Translations under genes and position numbers: made by a program
Shown: positions 1-9,328 of the stretch, piece after piece
Layout of the letters: every line of letters starts with the position of its first letter
Position numbering within the stretch: the first letter of the stretch is position 1
The notes under the pieces: generated by a model
What the model saw: the letters and a program-made list of their open reading frames with translations, nothing else
Database searches by the model: none
Told to the model about the DNA's origin: nothing
Assembly: GCF_029892105.1 (NCBI RefSeq)
Contig: NZ_JARZAJ010000004.1
Span: 62,001 to 126,000 of the forward strand
Length of the DNA stretch: 64,000 nt
Direction: 5' to 3'
Source of the DNA: Kitasatospora sp. GP82
GTDB taxonomy: Bacteria > Actinomycetota > Actinomycetes > Streptomycetales > Streptomycetaceae

Positions 1-267
1 CGAACGCTGGAGCTGCGCCCGCAGCTCGGGGCTGATGTGCCGGACGGCGAGCGCACCGAAGCCGGTGGAGACGCCGTAGACGGGACGCGGCTCGGCCGCG
101 AGAGCATCAATCCGAGCGCGGGAGCCTGCCATCTCGGCGAGCGCATCCGGTCCGATCTCGACCCGGGCATTGCCCCGCGCGACGGCAAGCACGTCCTCGG
201 CGCTGACGTCGGCCTTGCCGACCAGCACGAGCGGCGCATCGGGGGCCACAGCACTGTGCATATCCAT
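1..267 (-). CDS. hutH: Histidine ammonia-lyase, N-terminal part (runs off the left edge)
   Basis: Reading leftward from an ATG at 267 gives 89 uninterrupted codons to the window edge. The translation contains the HutH N-terminal signature VYGVSTGFGALAVRHI, followed by SPELRAQLQ. HutH removes ammonia from histidine to give urocanate, using an autocatalytic MIO cofactor formed from Ala-Ser-Gly; that triad lies outside the window. A second in-frame ATG is two codons downstream. The next gene, fdhD, is divergent. In S. coelicolor hutH occupies the same place beside a GGDEF gene, as I recall. Confidence 0.93.
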   Translation of the reverse strand, partial: MDMHSAVAPDAPLVLVGKADVSAEDVLAVARGNARVEIGPDALAEMAGSRARIDALAAEPRPVYGVSTGFGALAVRHISPELRAQLQRS

Positions 268-460
268 ATACACAATCACACCAGGTGAATGAAGATATGA
301 CAACCGTTGATTCCGCCGAACCTTCCGGCCGGCCTCCCCGTCACGACCACTCTGCCCGGGAGCTGCGGGTCCGACCGGCCGGCAGCCGAGGGCGGATTTC
401 CCGTACTCCGGGCGGATGACGCAGGCTGGGGGCGGAACAGCGAGCGGGAGGCGGCCGGGG

Positions 461-1276
461 ATGGCACGGGCGACGGTGCGGCGACGGGTGGTACGGCTGC
501 GCGGGGACGAGCGGGGGGCGCGGCCGGATGCGCTCGCGGCGGAGGAGCCACTGGAGATCCGGGTCGGCGGGGAGGCGCTGACGGTGACCATGAGGACGCC
601 CGGACACGACTTCGACCTGGTGGCCGGGTTCCTGGTGGGCGAGGGGATGGTGGAGCGCGGTGAGCAGCTGGCCGCACTGCGCTACTGCGCCGGGACGGAC
701 GACAACGGGGAGAACAGCTACAACGTGGTGGACGCCACCGTACGCGGGGCCGCCACCGCCCTCTCCAGCCACCGCAACCTGCTGACCACCAGCGCCTGCG
801 GCCTCTGCGGCCGGGACACCGTCGACGCGGTACGGATGCACATCCGCCACCCGCTCGACCAGGACCCGCTCACGGTCTCCCCCGAGCTGCTGTACGCGCT
901 GCCCGACCGCCTGCGTGCGGCGCAGCGGACCTTCGAGTCCACCGGCGGCCTGCACGCCGCCGGGCTGTTCGCACCGAGCGGTGAACTGCTCTGCGCCCGC
1001 GAGGACGTGGGGCGGCACAACGCGGTGGACAAGGTGATCGGCTGGGCCCTGCGCGAGGGGCGGCTGCCGCTGACCGGGCATCTGCTGCTGGTCAGCGGCC
1101 GCGCCTCGTTCGAGTTGACGCAGAAGGCGGCACTGGCGGGCCTACCGCTGCTGGCCGCCGTCTCGGCGCCGTCCTCGCTCGCGGTGGATCTGGCCGAGGA
1201 TCTCGGCCTCACCCTTGTCGGCTTCCTGCGCGGGCAGAGCGCCAACGTCTACACCCGCCCGGACCGGGTGGTCTGA
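461..1276 (+). CDS. fdhD: Formate dehydrogenase accessory sulfurtransferase FdhD
   Basis: FdhD passes sulfur from a cysteine desulfurase to the molybdenum/tungsten cofactor of formate dehydrogenase; it is cytoplasmic. The 271-residue product has the family features: GHDFDLVAGFLVGEGM near residues 48-63, the CxxC sulfur-carrying motif (SACGLCG, Cys113 and Cys116), EDVGRHNAVDKVIG, SGRASFELTQKA, and the C-terminal GFLRGQSANVYT. I chose the ATG at 461 because GGGAGG lies 8-9 nt before it; an in-frame ATG at 416 would add 15 poorly conserved residues. No formate dehydrogenase gene is in the window. Confidence 0.95.
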   Translation: MARATVRRRVVRLRGDERGARPDALAAEEPLEIRVGGEALTVTMRTPGHDFDLVAGFLVGEGMVERGEQLAALRYCAGTDDNGENSYNVVDATVRGAATALSSHRNLLTTSACGLCGRDTVDAVRMHIRHPLDQDPLTVSPELLYALPDRLRAAQRTFESTGGLHAAGLFAPSGELLCAREDVGRHNAVDKVIGWALREGRLPLTGHLLLVSGRASFELTQKAALAGLPLLAAVSAPSSLAVDLAEDLGLTLVGFLRGQSANVYTRPDRVV

Positions 1277-1327
1277 GGAGCCCCTGCCACGGGCGGCAGC
1301 CGTACGGCGCTCAGCGCCGCCGAAGGC

Positions 1328-1537
1328 TCAGTTGGTGCAGAAGCTGACGGCGATCGGGCTGCCGGTGCAGTTGGTGGGATGGTTGTCGACGATCGCGGAG
1401 TCCCGGAGGACACGGAACTGGGTGTTCGTCCAGACGCAGCCCGCGCTGGTGCCGGAGGTCCCGGTGCCGGAGGTGTTCCCGTTCACGAGGCTGTCGCGCA
1501 GGACCGTGTGGTCGTCGTTGAAGACGCCGAACACCCC
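1328..1537 (-). pseudogene. Remnant of a secreted right-handed beta-helix repeat protein (C-terminal end)
   Basis: About 69 codons read in one minus-strand frame to a TGA at 1328. They contain two beta-helix-like rungs, TVLRDSLVNGNT and FRVLRDSAIVDNHPTNC, and finish with FCTN. Actinomycete extracellular parallel beta-helix proteins commonly end this way (NHPxNC). No signal peptide, start or upstream rungs can be recognised before about 1540. This looks like the 3' stump of a deleted gene. A short genuine ORF cannot be excluded. Confidence 0.45.
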
Positions 1538-1761
1538 CTCCGGTCGGCGATGGTCACCACGCCACACGCCACTGACAGTGCACACGGTCACTCCGACGCT
1601 CCGCACCTCCCGGCCGAAGATCCGCCTCATCACCCGGCTGAAACCCATCGCACTGCGGACAGATGCAGCACATGTTCGCATCACAACCCCCGTTCCCGCC
1701 CGGCCCCTGCGGTCGGGCGGCAGTACCAACTGTCCTACTCCGGCCCGCAGTTGTGACAGGC

Positions 1762-3561
1762 TCAGGGCGGCGGGGAGGCCGGGCCCGAGAGGGCGACCGC
1801 AACCAGGGCCCGCAGCGCCGCGGCCACCTGGCCGAGCGGCAGGGTGGACTCGTCCGCGAAGAGCTCGATCAGCCAGCCGCCCGCCGCGTTGCCGCCACCC
1901 GCCGCGACCATCCCCTTGTAACCGCTGACCACCATCATCGCCTCCTCCGCCGGGTCGTTCCCGGCGGCGCCGGAGCGCAGGGCGAAGGCACCGCCGCGTA
2001 CGGCCCGGCGGGTGAGCGGGTAGTGGCCGAGGTCGAAGACGGCGTCCGGTGCCTCGATCTGGGCCCGCTGGGTCTCGGCACCGCTGCTGGTCGGCCCGCT
2101 GGTCATCCGGTAGACGGCGTACTGGGCGGTGCGCATCAGCTGCGAGCCGGGTGGCACGTAGGAGACCCACCAGCCGACCGCGTCCAGCAGTCGGGCGGTG
2201 GTCTCGGCGACGGTGACCAGTCTGCTGAGGGTGTCGGCGTGGTGGTTGGTGCGGAGCGTGCCGTGCTGGTCGAGCGAGGCGAGGACGACGGCGAGCAGCT
2301 GCCCCGGGTCGGCGCTGTGGGCGGCACCCCGGAAGCGGCGGCGGTCGCCGAACCCGGCGCGGCCCAGGCCGGGGCGACGGCCGTCGGCGCGGTGGTGCGG
2401 GTCGGCGGAGTCGGCGAGCAGCACGGTCGGGTCGGGGGCGAAGCCGGGGCCGTGGCTGCGCCCGGCGACCACGGGATGGGCAGCCCGGGCGGCCTTGGCC
2501 CGGTACTGGGCGGCGTCGGCGAGGCGGAACAGCCGGTCGGAGGTGGTGACCGGGCCGATCGAGTCGCCGGTGGAGGCCACCCCGCAGGCGACGCCCTCGC
2601 CGTCGGCCAGCGCCAGCGCGCGGACGCACAGCTCCTCCGCGACCGCGACCACCTCGTCGGCCTTCTGCCCCTCGGCGAGCAGGCAGAACTCGTCGCCGCC
2701 GAGCCTGGCGGCGAGGCTGCCGGGGAGCTTGGCGGCGGCGAGCGAGAGCTGGTGGGCGAATCGTTCCAGCAATCGGTCGCCGACCTCGTGGCCGAGCCGG
2801 TCGTTGACCCGCTTGAGGCCGTTGACGTCACAGACCACCAGGCTGACCACGGTGTTGTCGCGGTTGTGGGCCGCCAGTGCGCTCTCCAGCCGGGCGTCCA
2901 CGGCGCGGCGGTTGGCCAGGCCGGTGAGCGGGTCGGTGAAGGCGAGCCGGCGCAGGTCGGCGAGGCGCTCGGTCTGGGCGAGTCCGGCGGAGATCTGGGC
3001 GGCGAGCAGGGTCGCGTAGTCGGCGTCCGCGTCGCTGAAGACCGCCAGACCGACCGCCCTGGCCAGATAGAGCTCGCCCCAGGCCTGGCCGTGCAGCACG
3101 ATCGGCGCGACCAGGCAGCACTCACGCCCGCGTCGGCGCAGTCCGGCGGCGCGCTCCTGGCAGAACGCGCCGGAGCCCGGGTGCGCGTGGGCGGAGTGCG
3201 GGGTGAGGTTCTCGGCGGTCTGCACCCAGGCGCGCGGCAACCGGCCGGTGGTCCAGTGCTCTTCGAGATAGGTCACGATCTCGGGGAAGTCCGCGACCGG
3301 GTAGGACTCGTCCTCGGGCTGCTCCTCCTCGCCCGGCGCCAGGTCACCGTGGTTGACCAGCACCCGCAGCCGGCCCGATTCGCGGTCCCAGACGGAGATG
3401 GCGGCCATGGTCGCGCCGAGCGCGGTGGTGGAGCGGGCGGTGGCGGCGCGGACGGCATCCAGCGGGGTGAGGGCCGCCGCCATGTCCTGGGCCAGCTCGA
3501 CGACGGCCTGCAGGCGCGGGTCGAGGGCCGGAGGTACGGATACGTTCACCGGTTCCGTCAT
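1762..3561 (-). CDS. GAF-GGDEF-GAF protein, predicted diguanylate cyclase
   Basis: Likely makes cyclic di-GMP from two GTP; in Streptomyces this messenger controls development through BldD. With the ATG at 3561 the protein has 599 residues: an N-terminal GAF domain (about 15-190), a GGDEF domain (about 200-370) with DPLTGLANRR at 210-219 and an intact RLGGDEF (GGDEF at 288-292), then a proline/arginine-rich linker and a second GAF-like domain to the C-terminus. No RxxD inhibitory site is visible before GGDEF, so product feedback may be absent. No membrane segment is seen. A GTG at 3576 is an alternative start with a comparable ribosome site. Adenylate cyclase lies upstream on the same strand. 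Confidence 0.9.
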   Translation of the reverse strand: MTEPVNVSVPPALDPRLQAVVELAQDMAAALTPLDAVRAATARSTTALGATMAAISVWDRESGRLRVLVNHGDLAPGEEEQPEDESYPVADFPEIVTYLEEHWTTGRLPRAWVQTAENLTPHSAHAHPGSGAFCQERAAGLRRRGRECCLVAPIVLHGQAWGELYLARAVGLAVFSDADADYATLLAAQISAGLAQTERLADLRRLAFTDPLTGLANRRAVDARLESALAAHNRDNTVVSLVVCDVNGLKRVNDRLGHEVGDRLLERFAHQLSLAAAKLPGSLAARLGGDEFCLLAEGQKADEVVAVAEELCVRALALADGEGVACGVASTGDSIGPVTTSDRLFRLADAAQYRAKAARAAHPVVAGRSHGPGFAPDPTVLLADSADPHHRADGRRPGLGRAGFGDRRRFRGAAHSADPGQLLAVVLASLDQHGTLRTNHHADTLSRLVTVAETTARLLDAVGWWVSYVPPGSQLMRTAQYAVYRMTSGPTSSGAETQRAQIEAPDAVFDLGHYPLTRRAVRGGAFALRSGAAGNDPAEEAMMVVSGYKGMVAAGGGNAAGGWLIELFADESTLPLGQVAAALRALVAVALSGPASPPP

Positions 3562-3806
3562 GGTCGCCTCGCTCACCGGCTCCGCCTCATCCCTGGTGCC
3601 TCGACCTGCCACGGACCCGCCCCATGCCATCCTGTGCCGCCCCGGCCTGCCACGACTCGCCATGGCCTGCCCCGGATTGCCGAGGACTGCCACCCTGGAC
3701 CAAGGTTATGGCCCTTTGCTGAGACTTTGCCCCATTTGTCAAGGCGAATGTGTGCGAATCCGATGCCCTCACCGTCGCAACCGCGCCCGTGCCCCCGAGG
3801 TCGGGC

Positions 3807-4922
3807 TCAGAAGTCGTGGACGTGACGGCTGAGCAGCCAGGGCTCGACCAGCCCGAGCCCGCGCACCGGCCGGCGCCACATCGGCTGCAGATGGAAGCGG
3901 TGCTCGGGGACGTCGGCCCCGGCCGGGTGCTCCCCGGAGCCGTCCACCGCCCCGGAGACGGACGGTGGCACCGCGCCGTTCAGCTCCAGCGCCGCCGCGA
4001 ACTCGCCGTCCACCAGTACCGCGTCCTTGGGCGCGATCGAAGTGAGGCGGCTGGCCAGGTTGACGGTGGTGCCGAAGACGTCGCCCATCCGCGAGGTGAC
4101 GGTGCCGAAGGCCATCCCGACCCGCACCGCGGGGATGGTGTCCTCCTTGGCGAGTGCCTCGACCAGGCTGAGCGCGATCTCGGCGGCGGTGGCCGGGTCC
4201 TCGGAGACGTACAGGATCTCGTCGCCCAGGGTCTTGATCACCCGGCCGCCGAATCCGGCGATCAGATCGGAGCAGGTGTTCTCGAAGCTCTCGACCAGGG
4301 TGCCGAGCTCCTCCTCCTCCAGCCGGCGGGAGAGGCGGGTGAAGCCGACCAGGTCGGCGAAGCCGACGGCGAGGCGGCCGCTGGTCATCTCGGTGTCCTC
4401 GGCGGCCTGTACCACCCGGCCGGTGACGGCGGCCAGTTGGCGCCGCCAGACGTACACCAGGAACTGCTCCAGCTCCGGCAGCAGCAGCTCGACCAGCGGA
4501 TAGGCGACGTCCGCCCTGGTCATACCGGGCTCGATGGACTGGGTGAGGTTCTCCAGGAAGGTGTCCATCTGCCAGCCGGCCAGCCGCGCCGTGGTCTGCC
4601 CGGTGGAACGGGCGACCTGCACCGCCATCGACTCGCTGAGCAGGCCCGACTCGACCAGGCCGGCGAGCCGCCGCAGCGCGATCACATCACCGTCGGTCAG
4701 GGCCCGGGACTGGCCGATGTCCGGGAAGCCCATGGCCCGCCAGAAGCGGGTGGCCACCTCCATCGGAACATCGGCGGCGCGGGCTGCCTGATAGGGCGTG
4801 TACCGGCGTGGCGCATCGAGGATCAGCCGTTCGAGATCCAACGCGACCGTCTGAGCGTCCGGTTCCGGCTCGCCGCCGTTGCCGTCGTTCCCGTTGTTCC
4901 CGCCGACGCTTTCGCCTACCAC
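3807..4922 (-). CDS. cya: Class III adenylate cyclase
   Basis: Converts ATP to cAMP. From a GTG at 4922 (GGGGATGG just upstream) the protein has 371 residues. An N-terminal helical region beginning LERLILDAPRRYTPYQAARAA is followed by the cyclase homology domain: FADLVGFTRLSRR (188-200; first metal Asp about 190), IKTLGDEILY (second metal Asp about 230), RVGMAFGTV and the transition-state motif GTTVNLASRL (about 270-279). No membrane segment is seen. This architecture matches the single Streptomyces Cya that affects germination and development. An upstream in-frame GTG at 5012 would add 30 low-complexity residues and lacks a clear ribosome site. Confidence 0.93.
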   Translation of the reverse strand: MVGESVGGNNGNDGNGGEPEPDAQTVALDLERLILDAPRRYTPYQAARAADVPMEVATRFWRAMGFPDIGQSRALTDGDVIALRRLAGLVESGLLSESMAVQVARSTGQTTARLAGWQMDTFLENLTQSIEPGMTRADVAYPLVELLLPELEQFLVYVWRRQLAAVTGRVVQAAEDTEMTSGRLAVGFADLVGFTRLSRRLEEEELGTLVESFENTCSDLIAGFGGRVIKTLGDEILYVSEDPATAAEIALSLVEALAKEDTIPAVRVGMAFGTVTSRMGDVFGTTVNLASRLTSIAPKDAVLVDGEFAAALELNGAVPPSVSGAVDGSGEHPAGADVPEHRFHLQPMWRRPVRGLGLVEPWLLSRHVHDF

Positions 4923-5115
4923 CGGTCCATCCCCGTGCGGTTGCCGCACTTGCCTCTCGTCCTGCCTGTCCAGGGGCGCCCCGACCACCGCGCAGGTAGT
5001 GGCGCGCCTCACACCGCTGCCAGGTGGAATGTTCGCACGGAATCACGCAATCCGGGGCATCCGGCCGGGACGGCACCACATCAGGGCCACGTCGGAGCCG
5101 GTGCGACGGTGCCGG

Positions 5116-6009
5116 TCAGCCCTGCTCGGGCCGTACATGCACGACGTCCCCGGCCGCGACGGGGGTGCGGTTGCCGTCCGGGGTACGGACCACCAGGCGG
5201 CCGTCGCCGTCCACGGCCACCGCCTCGCCGACCAGCTCGCGCCCGCCCGGGAGTTGGACCCGGACAGGCCGGCCCAGGGTCGTGCAGCGGCCCGCGTAGG
5301 CGGGCAGCAGTCCGCTGGCGTGCGGGTCGCCCGAGGCCGCCACCCACTCCCCGTACAGCTCGGCGAACTCTCGCAGCAGCGCCCGCAGCAGCGTCTCCCG
5401 GTCGGCCACCTTGGCACCGGCGAGGGTCAGCGAGGCGGCGGTGGGAACGGGCAGTTCGGGTTCGCGCAGGGAGACGTTGACGCCGAGACCGGCGATCACC
5501 GCACCGCCGCTGAGCTCGGTGAGGATGCCGCCCAGCTTGCGCTCCGCACCGTCCACGGTGACCAGCAGGTCGTTGGGCCACTTCAGGCCGACCTCGATCT
5601 CGGCCACCCGTCCGAGGGTCGTCGCGGCCGCGACGCCGACCAGGATCGGCAGCCAGCCGTACCGCTCGACCGGGACGGCCGCCGGGCGCAGCAGCATGGA
5701 GAGGAACAGGCCGGAGCGGGCGGGGGCGCTCCACTGCCGTTCGAGCCGGCCGCGCCCCGCGTTCTGCGCCTCGGCGACCAGCACGGCGCCCTCGGCTTCG
5801 CCCTCCTTCGCGCGGGCGGCGAGGTCGGTGTTGGTGGAGCCGGTCTCGGTCACCACGTCCAGGGCGGTCCAGAACCCGCCCGGGAGGACGAGGTCCCGGC
5901 GGAGCCGGGCACTGTCCAGCGGCGGGCGGTCGAGGTCGGTCCAGGGGGACGGTCCGTCGTGGCCGAAGCCACGCAGGCCGCTGCGGCGGGGGCGGGTGGG
6001 CTCGGTCAC
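5116..6009 (-). CDS. birA: Biotin--[acetyl-CoA-carboxylase] ligase
   Basis: Makes biotinyl-5'-AMP and attaches biotin to the carrier lysine of acyl-CoA carboxylases. Its evident substrate, the AMKM domain of AccA2, is encoded 5-6 kb away. From a GTG at 6009 the protein has 297 residues with the BPL core: ETGSTNTDLAARA, AEAQNAGRGRLERQW (the adenylate loop normally reads GRGRxGR, here GRGRLER), LKWPNDLLV, KLGGILTE and GLGVNVSL, then the C-terminal SH3-like BPL_C domain. There is no N-terminal helix-turn-helix, so it is monofunctional and not a BirA repressor. Confidence 0.93.
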   Translation of the reverse strand: MTEPTRPRRSGLRGFGHDGPSPWTDLDRPPLDSARLRRDLVLPGGFWTALDVVTETGSTNTDLAARAKEGEAEGAVLVAEAQNAGRGRLERQWSAPARSGLFLSMLLRPAAVPVERYGWLPILVGVAAATTLGRVAEIEVGLKWPNDLLVTVDGAERKLGGILTELSGGAVIAGLGVNVSLREPELPVPTAASLTLAGAKVADRETLLRALLREFAELYGEWVAASGDPHASGLLPAYAGRCTTLGRPVRVQLPGGRELVGEAVAVDGDGRLVVRTPDGNRTPVAAGDVVHVRPEQG

Positions 6010-6527
6010 CTGGCCAGCGTACCGACGGCGGCCCTCCCACAGCGCGCTGGACACCGCCGGAACCCGCCAGACCCGAGGAGCTGCCTTCCAGGAGCAAGGG
6101 TGAGCCTCTGATGCCTTTAGGGGCGCGGGGAACTGCGCGATTCGGAAGGTGGCTGCGGTCAGCCGGGCCCGGTGGGCCACTTGCATCTCGTGACGTTCCA
6201 GTGAGGTGGTGCAGCTTCCCGCCGGAGGCCAGTGCGGGCCCGACGCCTTCCGGTTTCGCGCACGTAGTTGATCAAGCACGGCCCCGCGCCCCTGAAAAGT
6301 CGCCCCCTGCCCCTGGCAGACTCGTCCTTGGCCTGGGGAAGGTGGCCGTAGGCCGCCCTATAGTCCCGCAGAAACTCCGATGAACACACTGTGTCGCTGG
6401 CCATAACCGGAAGCCGCCCGCGCTGGCTACGCTACCCAACGGTAGTTCGCAGCGCCGCCCTGCCCTCACGCATTCTCACGCGTAGTACTGAACAGGTCGC
6501 GGCCCATGGACCAGGGAGAGCCACCGG
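6010..6527. other. Intergenic region between birA and pccB
   Basis: There is no convincing gene in these 518 bases. They hold interspersed repeat copy A (6120-6298) and the divergent promoter zone of birA and pccB. A small dyad CTACC-N4-GGTAG lies at 6432-6445, about 80 nt before pccB, and a TATAGT hexamer at 6359-6364. I cannot assign either to a known regulator. Confidence 0.5.
6120..6298. repeat. Interspersed repeat, copy A
   Basis: Positions 6120-6139 read GGGGCGCGGGGAACTGCGCG. Positions 6244-6298 form a 55-base block (CGCCTTCCGG...CCCTGAAAA) that recurs with two mismatches at 12532-12586. The reverse complement of the 20-mer recurs exactly at 12611-12630. Such CGCGCAGTTCCCCGCGCCCC units are a familiar Streptomyces intergenic repeat. 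Confidence 0.8.
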
Positions 6528-8117
6528 ATGACCGAGGCGCCGTACGACCCGCACACCACCGCCGGAAAGCTCGCCGACCTGCGGCGCAGGCTGGACGAGG
6601 CGGTGCACTCCGGCTCCGCCGCCGCGGTCGAGAAGCAGCACGCCAAGGGCAAGTTGACGGCCCGTGAGCGGGTTGCCGAACTCCTGGACGAGGACTCCTT
6701 CGTGGAGTTCGACGAGTTCGCGCGCCACCGCTCCATCAACTTCGGCCAGGAGAAGAACCGGCCGTACGGCGACGGCGTGGTCACCGGCTACGGCACGGTC
6801 GACGGACGGCAGGTGGCCGTCTTCGCCCAGGACTTCACCGTCTTCGGCGGTTCACTGGGCGAGGTCTTCGGCGAGAAGATCGTCAAGGTGATGGACTTCG
6901 CCCTGAAGACCGGCTGCCCGATCATCGGCATCAACGACTCCGGCGGCGCCCGCATTCAGGAGGGCGTGGTCTCGCTCGGCCTGTACGGCGAGATCTTCCG
7001 CCGCAATGTGCACGCCTCGGGTGTCATCCCGCAGATCTCGCTGATCATGGGCCCCTGCGCGGGCGGTGCGGTCTACTCCCCCGCGGTCACCGACTTCGTG
7101 GTGATGGCCGACCAGACCTCGCACATGTTCATCACCGGCCCGGACGTCATCAAGACCGTCACCGGTGAGGACGTCGGCATGGAGGAGCTGGGCGGCGCGC
7201 GCACCCACAACAGCAAGTCCGGCAACGCGCACTACCTGGCCGCCGACGAGAAGGAGGCGGTGGAGTACGTCAAGAACCTGCTCTCCTACCTGCCCTCCAA
7301 CAACCTCTCCGACCCGCCGTCCTACCCCGAGCAGGCCGACCTCTCCGTGACGGACGAGGACCTCGAACTCGACACGCTCGTTCCGGACTCGGCGAACCAG
7401 CCGTACGACATGCACACGGTGATCGAGCACATCCTGGACGACGGCGAGTTCCTGGAGACCCAGCCGCTGTACGCGGGCAACATCCTCACCGGTTTCGGCC
7501 GGGTCGAGGGCCACCCGGTGGGCGTGGTCGGCAACCAGCCGATGGACCTGGCCGGCTGCCTGGACATCGCCGCCAGTGAGAAGGCCGCCCGCTTCGTGCG
7601 CACCTGCGACGCCTTCAACATCCCGGTGCTCACCTTCGTCGACGTCCCCGGCTTCCTGCCCGGCACCGGCCAGGAGTGGGACGGCATCATCCGGCGCGGC
7701 GCCAAGCTGATCTACGCCTACGCCGAGGCCACCGTCCCGCTGATCACCGTGATCACCCGCAAGGCGTTCGGCGGCGCCTACGACGTCATGGGCTCCAAGC
7801 ACCTGGGCGCGGACCTCAACCTCGCCTGGCCGACCGCCCAGATCGCCGTCATGGGCGCGCAGGGCGCGGTCAACATCCTGCACCGGCGGGAGATCGCGGA
7901 AGCCGAGGCCGCCGGGAACGCCGACACCAAGCGGGCCGAGCTGCTCGCCTCCTACGAGGACACCCTGCTCAACCCCTATCTGGCCGCCGAACGCGGGTAC
8001 GTGGACGCCGTCATCGCGCCGAGCGAGACCCGTCGGCACATCGTGCGCGGGCTGCGCGCGCTGCGCGGCAAGCGCGAGGTGCTGCCGCCCAAGAAGCACG
8101 GCAACATCCCGCTGTAA
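6528..8117 (+). CDS. pccB: Propionyl-CoA carboxylase beta subunit (carboxyltransferase)
   Basis: Transfers the carboxyl group from carboxybiotin to propionyl-CoA, giving methylmalonyl-CoA. The 529 residues are full length for actinobacterial AccB/PccB. They contain the crotonase-type carboxyltransferase halves, with CoA/oxyanion motifs [38 protein letters not shown] and [17 protein letters not shown]. The ATG at 6528 follows AGGGAGAG. The epsilon subunit follows 76 nt later, and the biotinylated alpha subunit is at 10606-12381. Substrate preference (propionyl versus acetyl) rests on close likeness to Streptomyces PccB and is an inference. Confidence 0.96.
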   Translation: MTEAPYDPHTTAGKLADLRRRLDEAVHSGSAAAVEKQHAKGKLTARERVAELLDEDSFVEFDEFARHRSINFGQEKNRPYGDGVVTGYGTVDGRQVAVFAQDFTVFGGSLGEVFGEKIVKVMDFALKTGCPIIGINDSGGARIQEGVVSLGLYGEIFRRNVHASGVIPQISLIMGPCAGGAVYSPAVTDFVVMADQTSHMFITGPDVIKTVTGEDVGMEELGGARTHNSKSGNAHYLAADEKEAVEYVKNLLSYLPSNNLSDPPSYPEQADLSVTDEDLELDTLVPDSANQPYDMHTVIEHILDDGEFLETQPLYAGNILTGFGRVEGHPVGVVGNQPMDLAGCLDIAASEKAARFVRTCDAFNIPVLTFVDVPGFLPGTGQEWDGIIRRGAKLIYAYAEATVPLITVITRKAFGGAYDVMGSKHLGADLNLAWPTAQIAVMGAQGAVNILHRREIAEAEAAGNADTKRAELLASYEDTLLNPYLAAERGYVDAVIAPSETRRHIVRGLRALRGKREVLPPKKHGNIPL

Positions 8118-8193
8118 CCAGACCCTTTCGAGCCCTTCGGACGGCGCGCGTTCCGGAAAGGACGGAACGACGGAACAGAGAGAGGATTTGAGC

Positions 8194-8412
8194 ATGCCTC
8201 CGATTCAGGTGCTGCACGGGCAGCCGACCCCCGAGGAGCTCGCCACCGTCCTGGCGGTGGTCTCAGCCCGGGCCGCCGCAGCGCAGGCCGCTGCCGAGGC
8301 GGCCCGGCGGGCGAGCGGCCCGGTCTCCACGTGGAACGACCGGGCCCGGCGCATGCGCCGCATCCCGCAGCACGGACCGGGCGCCTGGCGCAGCTCCGGC
8401 TGGGCCGGGTAA
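8194..8412 (+). CDS. pccE: Acyl-CoA carboxylase epsilon subunit
   Basis: A 72-residue protein starting [23 protein letters not shown] and ending in the [11 protein letters not shown]...PGAWRSSGW signature typical of actinobacterial PccE/AccE. The epsilon subunit binds the beta hexamer and stimulates carboxylase activity. The ATG at 8194 has AGAGAGG about 9 nt upstream; the in-frame TTG six bases earlier is too close to that site. It follows pccB directly on the same strand and is probably co-transcribed, with a terminator-like hairpin just after it. Confidence 0.92.
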   Translation: MPPIQVLHGQPTPEELATVLAVVSARAAAAQAAAEAARRASGPVSTWNDRARRMRRIPQHGPGAWRSSGWAG

Positions 8413-8429
8413 ACCGGCAACAGGACCCG

Positions 8430-8458
8430 CGGCCGGGTGGGGTTCTCCCACCCGGCCG
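8430..8458 (+). terminator. Terminator-like hairpin after pccE
   Basis: A 12-bp perfect stem (CGGCCGGGTGGG and its complement) with a 5-nt loop lies 17 nt after the pccE stop. It has no U-tract, which is usual in Streptomyces. Confidence 0.65.
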
Positions 8459-8546
8459 GGATATGTCATGTGCGCGCCCAAAAATCCGAAGGAACTGAGT
8501 ACGGATACTCAAGCGCCCGGCACGGCGGGCGACGCAGGCTGGACGG

Positions 8547-8672
8547 GTGCTCTGGTCAGATCCACGGGACGAGCCGTCGTCCGAAACCCGGCAGGTGCAG
8601 GAGCGCCTGCGCCGAGCAGGTCCGGTGCTCGCCGTGCTGATACTGGTGATCGCCGTCCTGGCGCTGACCTGA
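8547..8672 (+). CDS. Small single-pass membrane protein, MmpB-like
   Basis: A 41-codon ORF from GTG at 8547 to TGA at 8672. The translation starts [18 protein letters not shown], continues [10 protein letters not shown] and ends in one hydrophobic helix, [15 protein letters not shown]. An acidic N-terminus, a basic patch and a C-terminal membrane anchor fit a tail-anchored micro-protein. The LWSDPxxEP opening matches what I recall of the Streptomyces morphogenic membrane protein MmpB family, with the same place between the carboxylase epsilon gene and maf; I could not check this. A purine-poor leader makes the exact start uncertain, but no other start fits. Confidence 0.72.
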   Translation: MLWSDPRDEPSSETRQVQERLRRAGPVLAVLILVIAVLALT

Positions 8673-8731
8673 ACCCTCTCGGCACTCCGCTCCCGGCCGG
8701 CCGCACAGCCCGACCGCATAGGCTTGACCGC

Positions 8732-9328
8732 ATGACCAAGCGCACCCTCGTACTCGCCTCCGCCTCCCCCGCCCGGCTCGGGCTGCTGCGCCAGGCCGGC
8801 CTGGACCCGCAGGTGATCGTGAGCGGGGTGGACGAGGACGCGCTGACCGCGCCGACCCCCGGCGAACTCGCCCTGGTGCTGGCCGAGGCCAAGGCTCGCG
8901 CGATCGCCGCCCGGCTCACCGACGGACAGCTGGTGATCGGCTGCGACTCGGTCCTCGAACTGGACGGCCAGGCCCTCGGCAAGCCCGCCGACGCCGCCGA
9001 GGCACTGGCCCGCTGGCAGTCGATGCGCGGCCGGGACGGCGTGCTGCGGACCGGCCACTGCGTCATCGACACCACCACCGGCAAGCAGTCCTCCGCGACC
9101 GCCTCCACCACCGTCCGCTTCGGCAACCCGGACGACGCCGAGGTTGCCGCGTACATCGCCTCCGGCGAACCCCTGCACGTGGCCGGAGCGTTCACGCTGG
9201 ACGGCCGCTCGGCACCGTTCATCGAAGGCATCGACGGCGACCCGGGCAATGTCATCGGCCTCTCACTGCCGCTGCTGCGCCGCCTGCTGGCCGACATCGA
9301 CATCCGGCTGGTCGACCTCTGGGCCTGA
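8732..9328 (+). CDS. maf: Maf family nucleoside triphosphate pyrophosphatase
   Basis: Hydrolyses non-canonical or house-keeping nucleoside triphosphates such as dTTP, UTP or m7GTP to monophosphate and pyrophosphate. The 198 residues start [19 protein letters not shown], the Maf N-terminal signature. They contain the catalytic-site segments [18 protein letters not shown] (Asp base) and [17 protein letters not shown]. The ATG at 8732 begins exactly where Maf homology begins; an ORF extension upstream to 8468 is unrelated sequence covering the small membrane-protein gene. Which Maf subfamily it belongs to cannot be settled by eye. Confidence 0.94.
   Translation: MTKRTLVLASASPARLGLLRQAGLDPQVIVSGVDEDALTAPTPGELALVLAEAKARAIAARLTDGQLVIGCDSVLELDGQALGKPADAAEALARWQSMRGRDGVLRTGHCVIDTTTGKQSSATASTTVRFGNPDDAEVAAYIASGEPLHVAGAFTLDGRSAPFIEGIDGDPGNVIGLSLPLLRRLLADIDIRLVDLWA

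Noticed and set aside
1663..3825. 720-codon plus-strand ORF over the GGDEF gene
   Set aside because: Antisense shadow of a high-GC gene; Gly/Val/Ala-rich with no domain, while the minus frame has GAF and GGDEF motifs.
6474..6486. CTCACGCGTAGTA near pccB as another copy of the nucleoside operator
   Set aside because: Only the right half matches and there is no dyad; likely chance.
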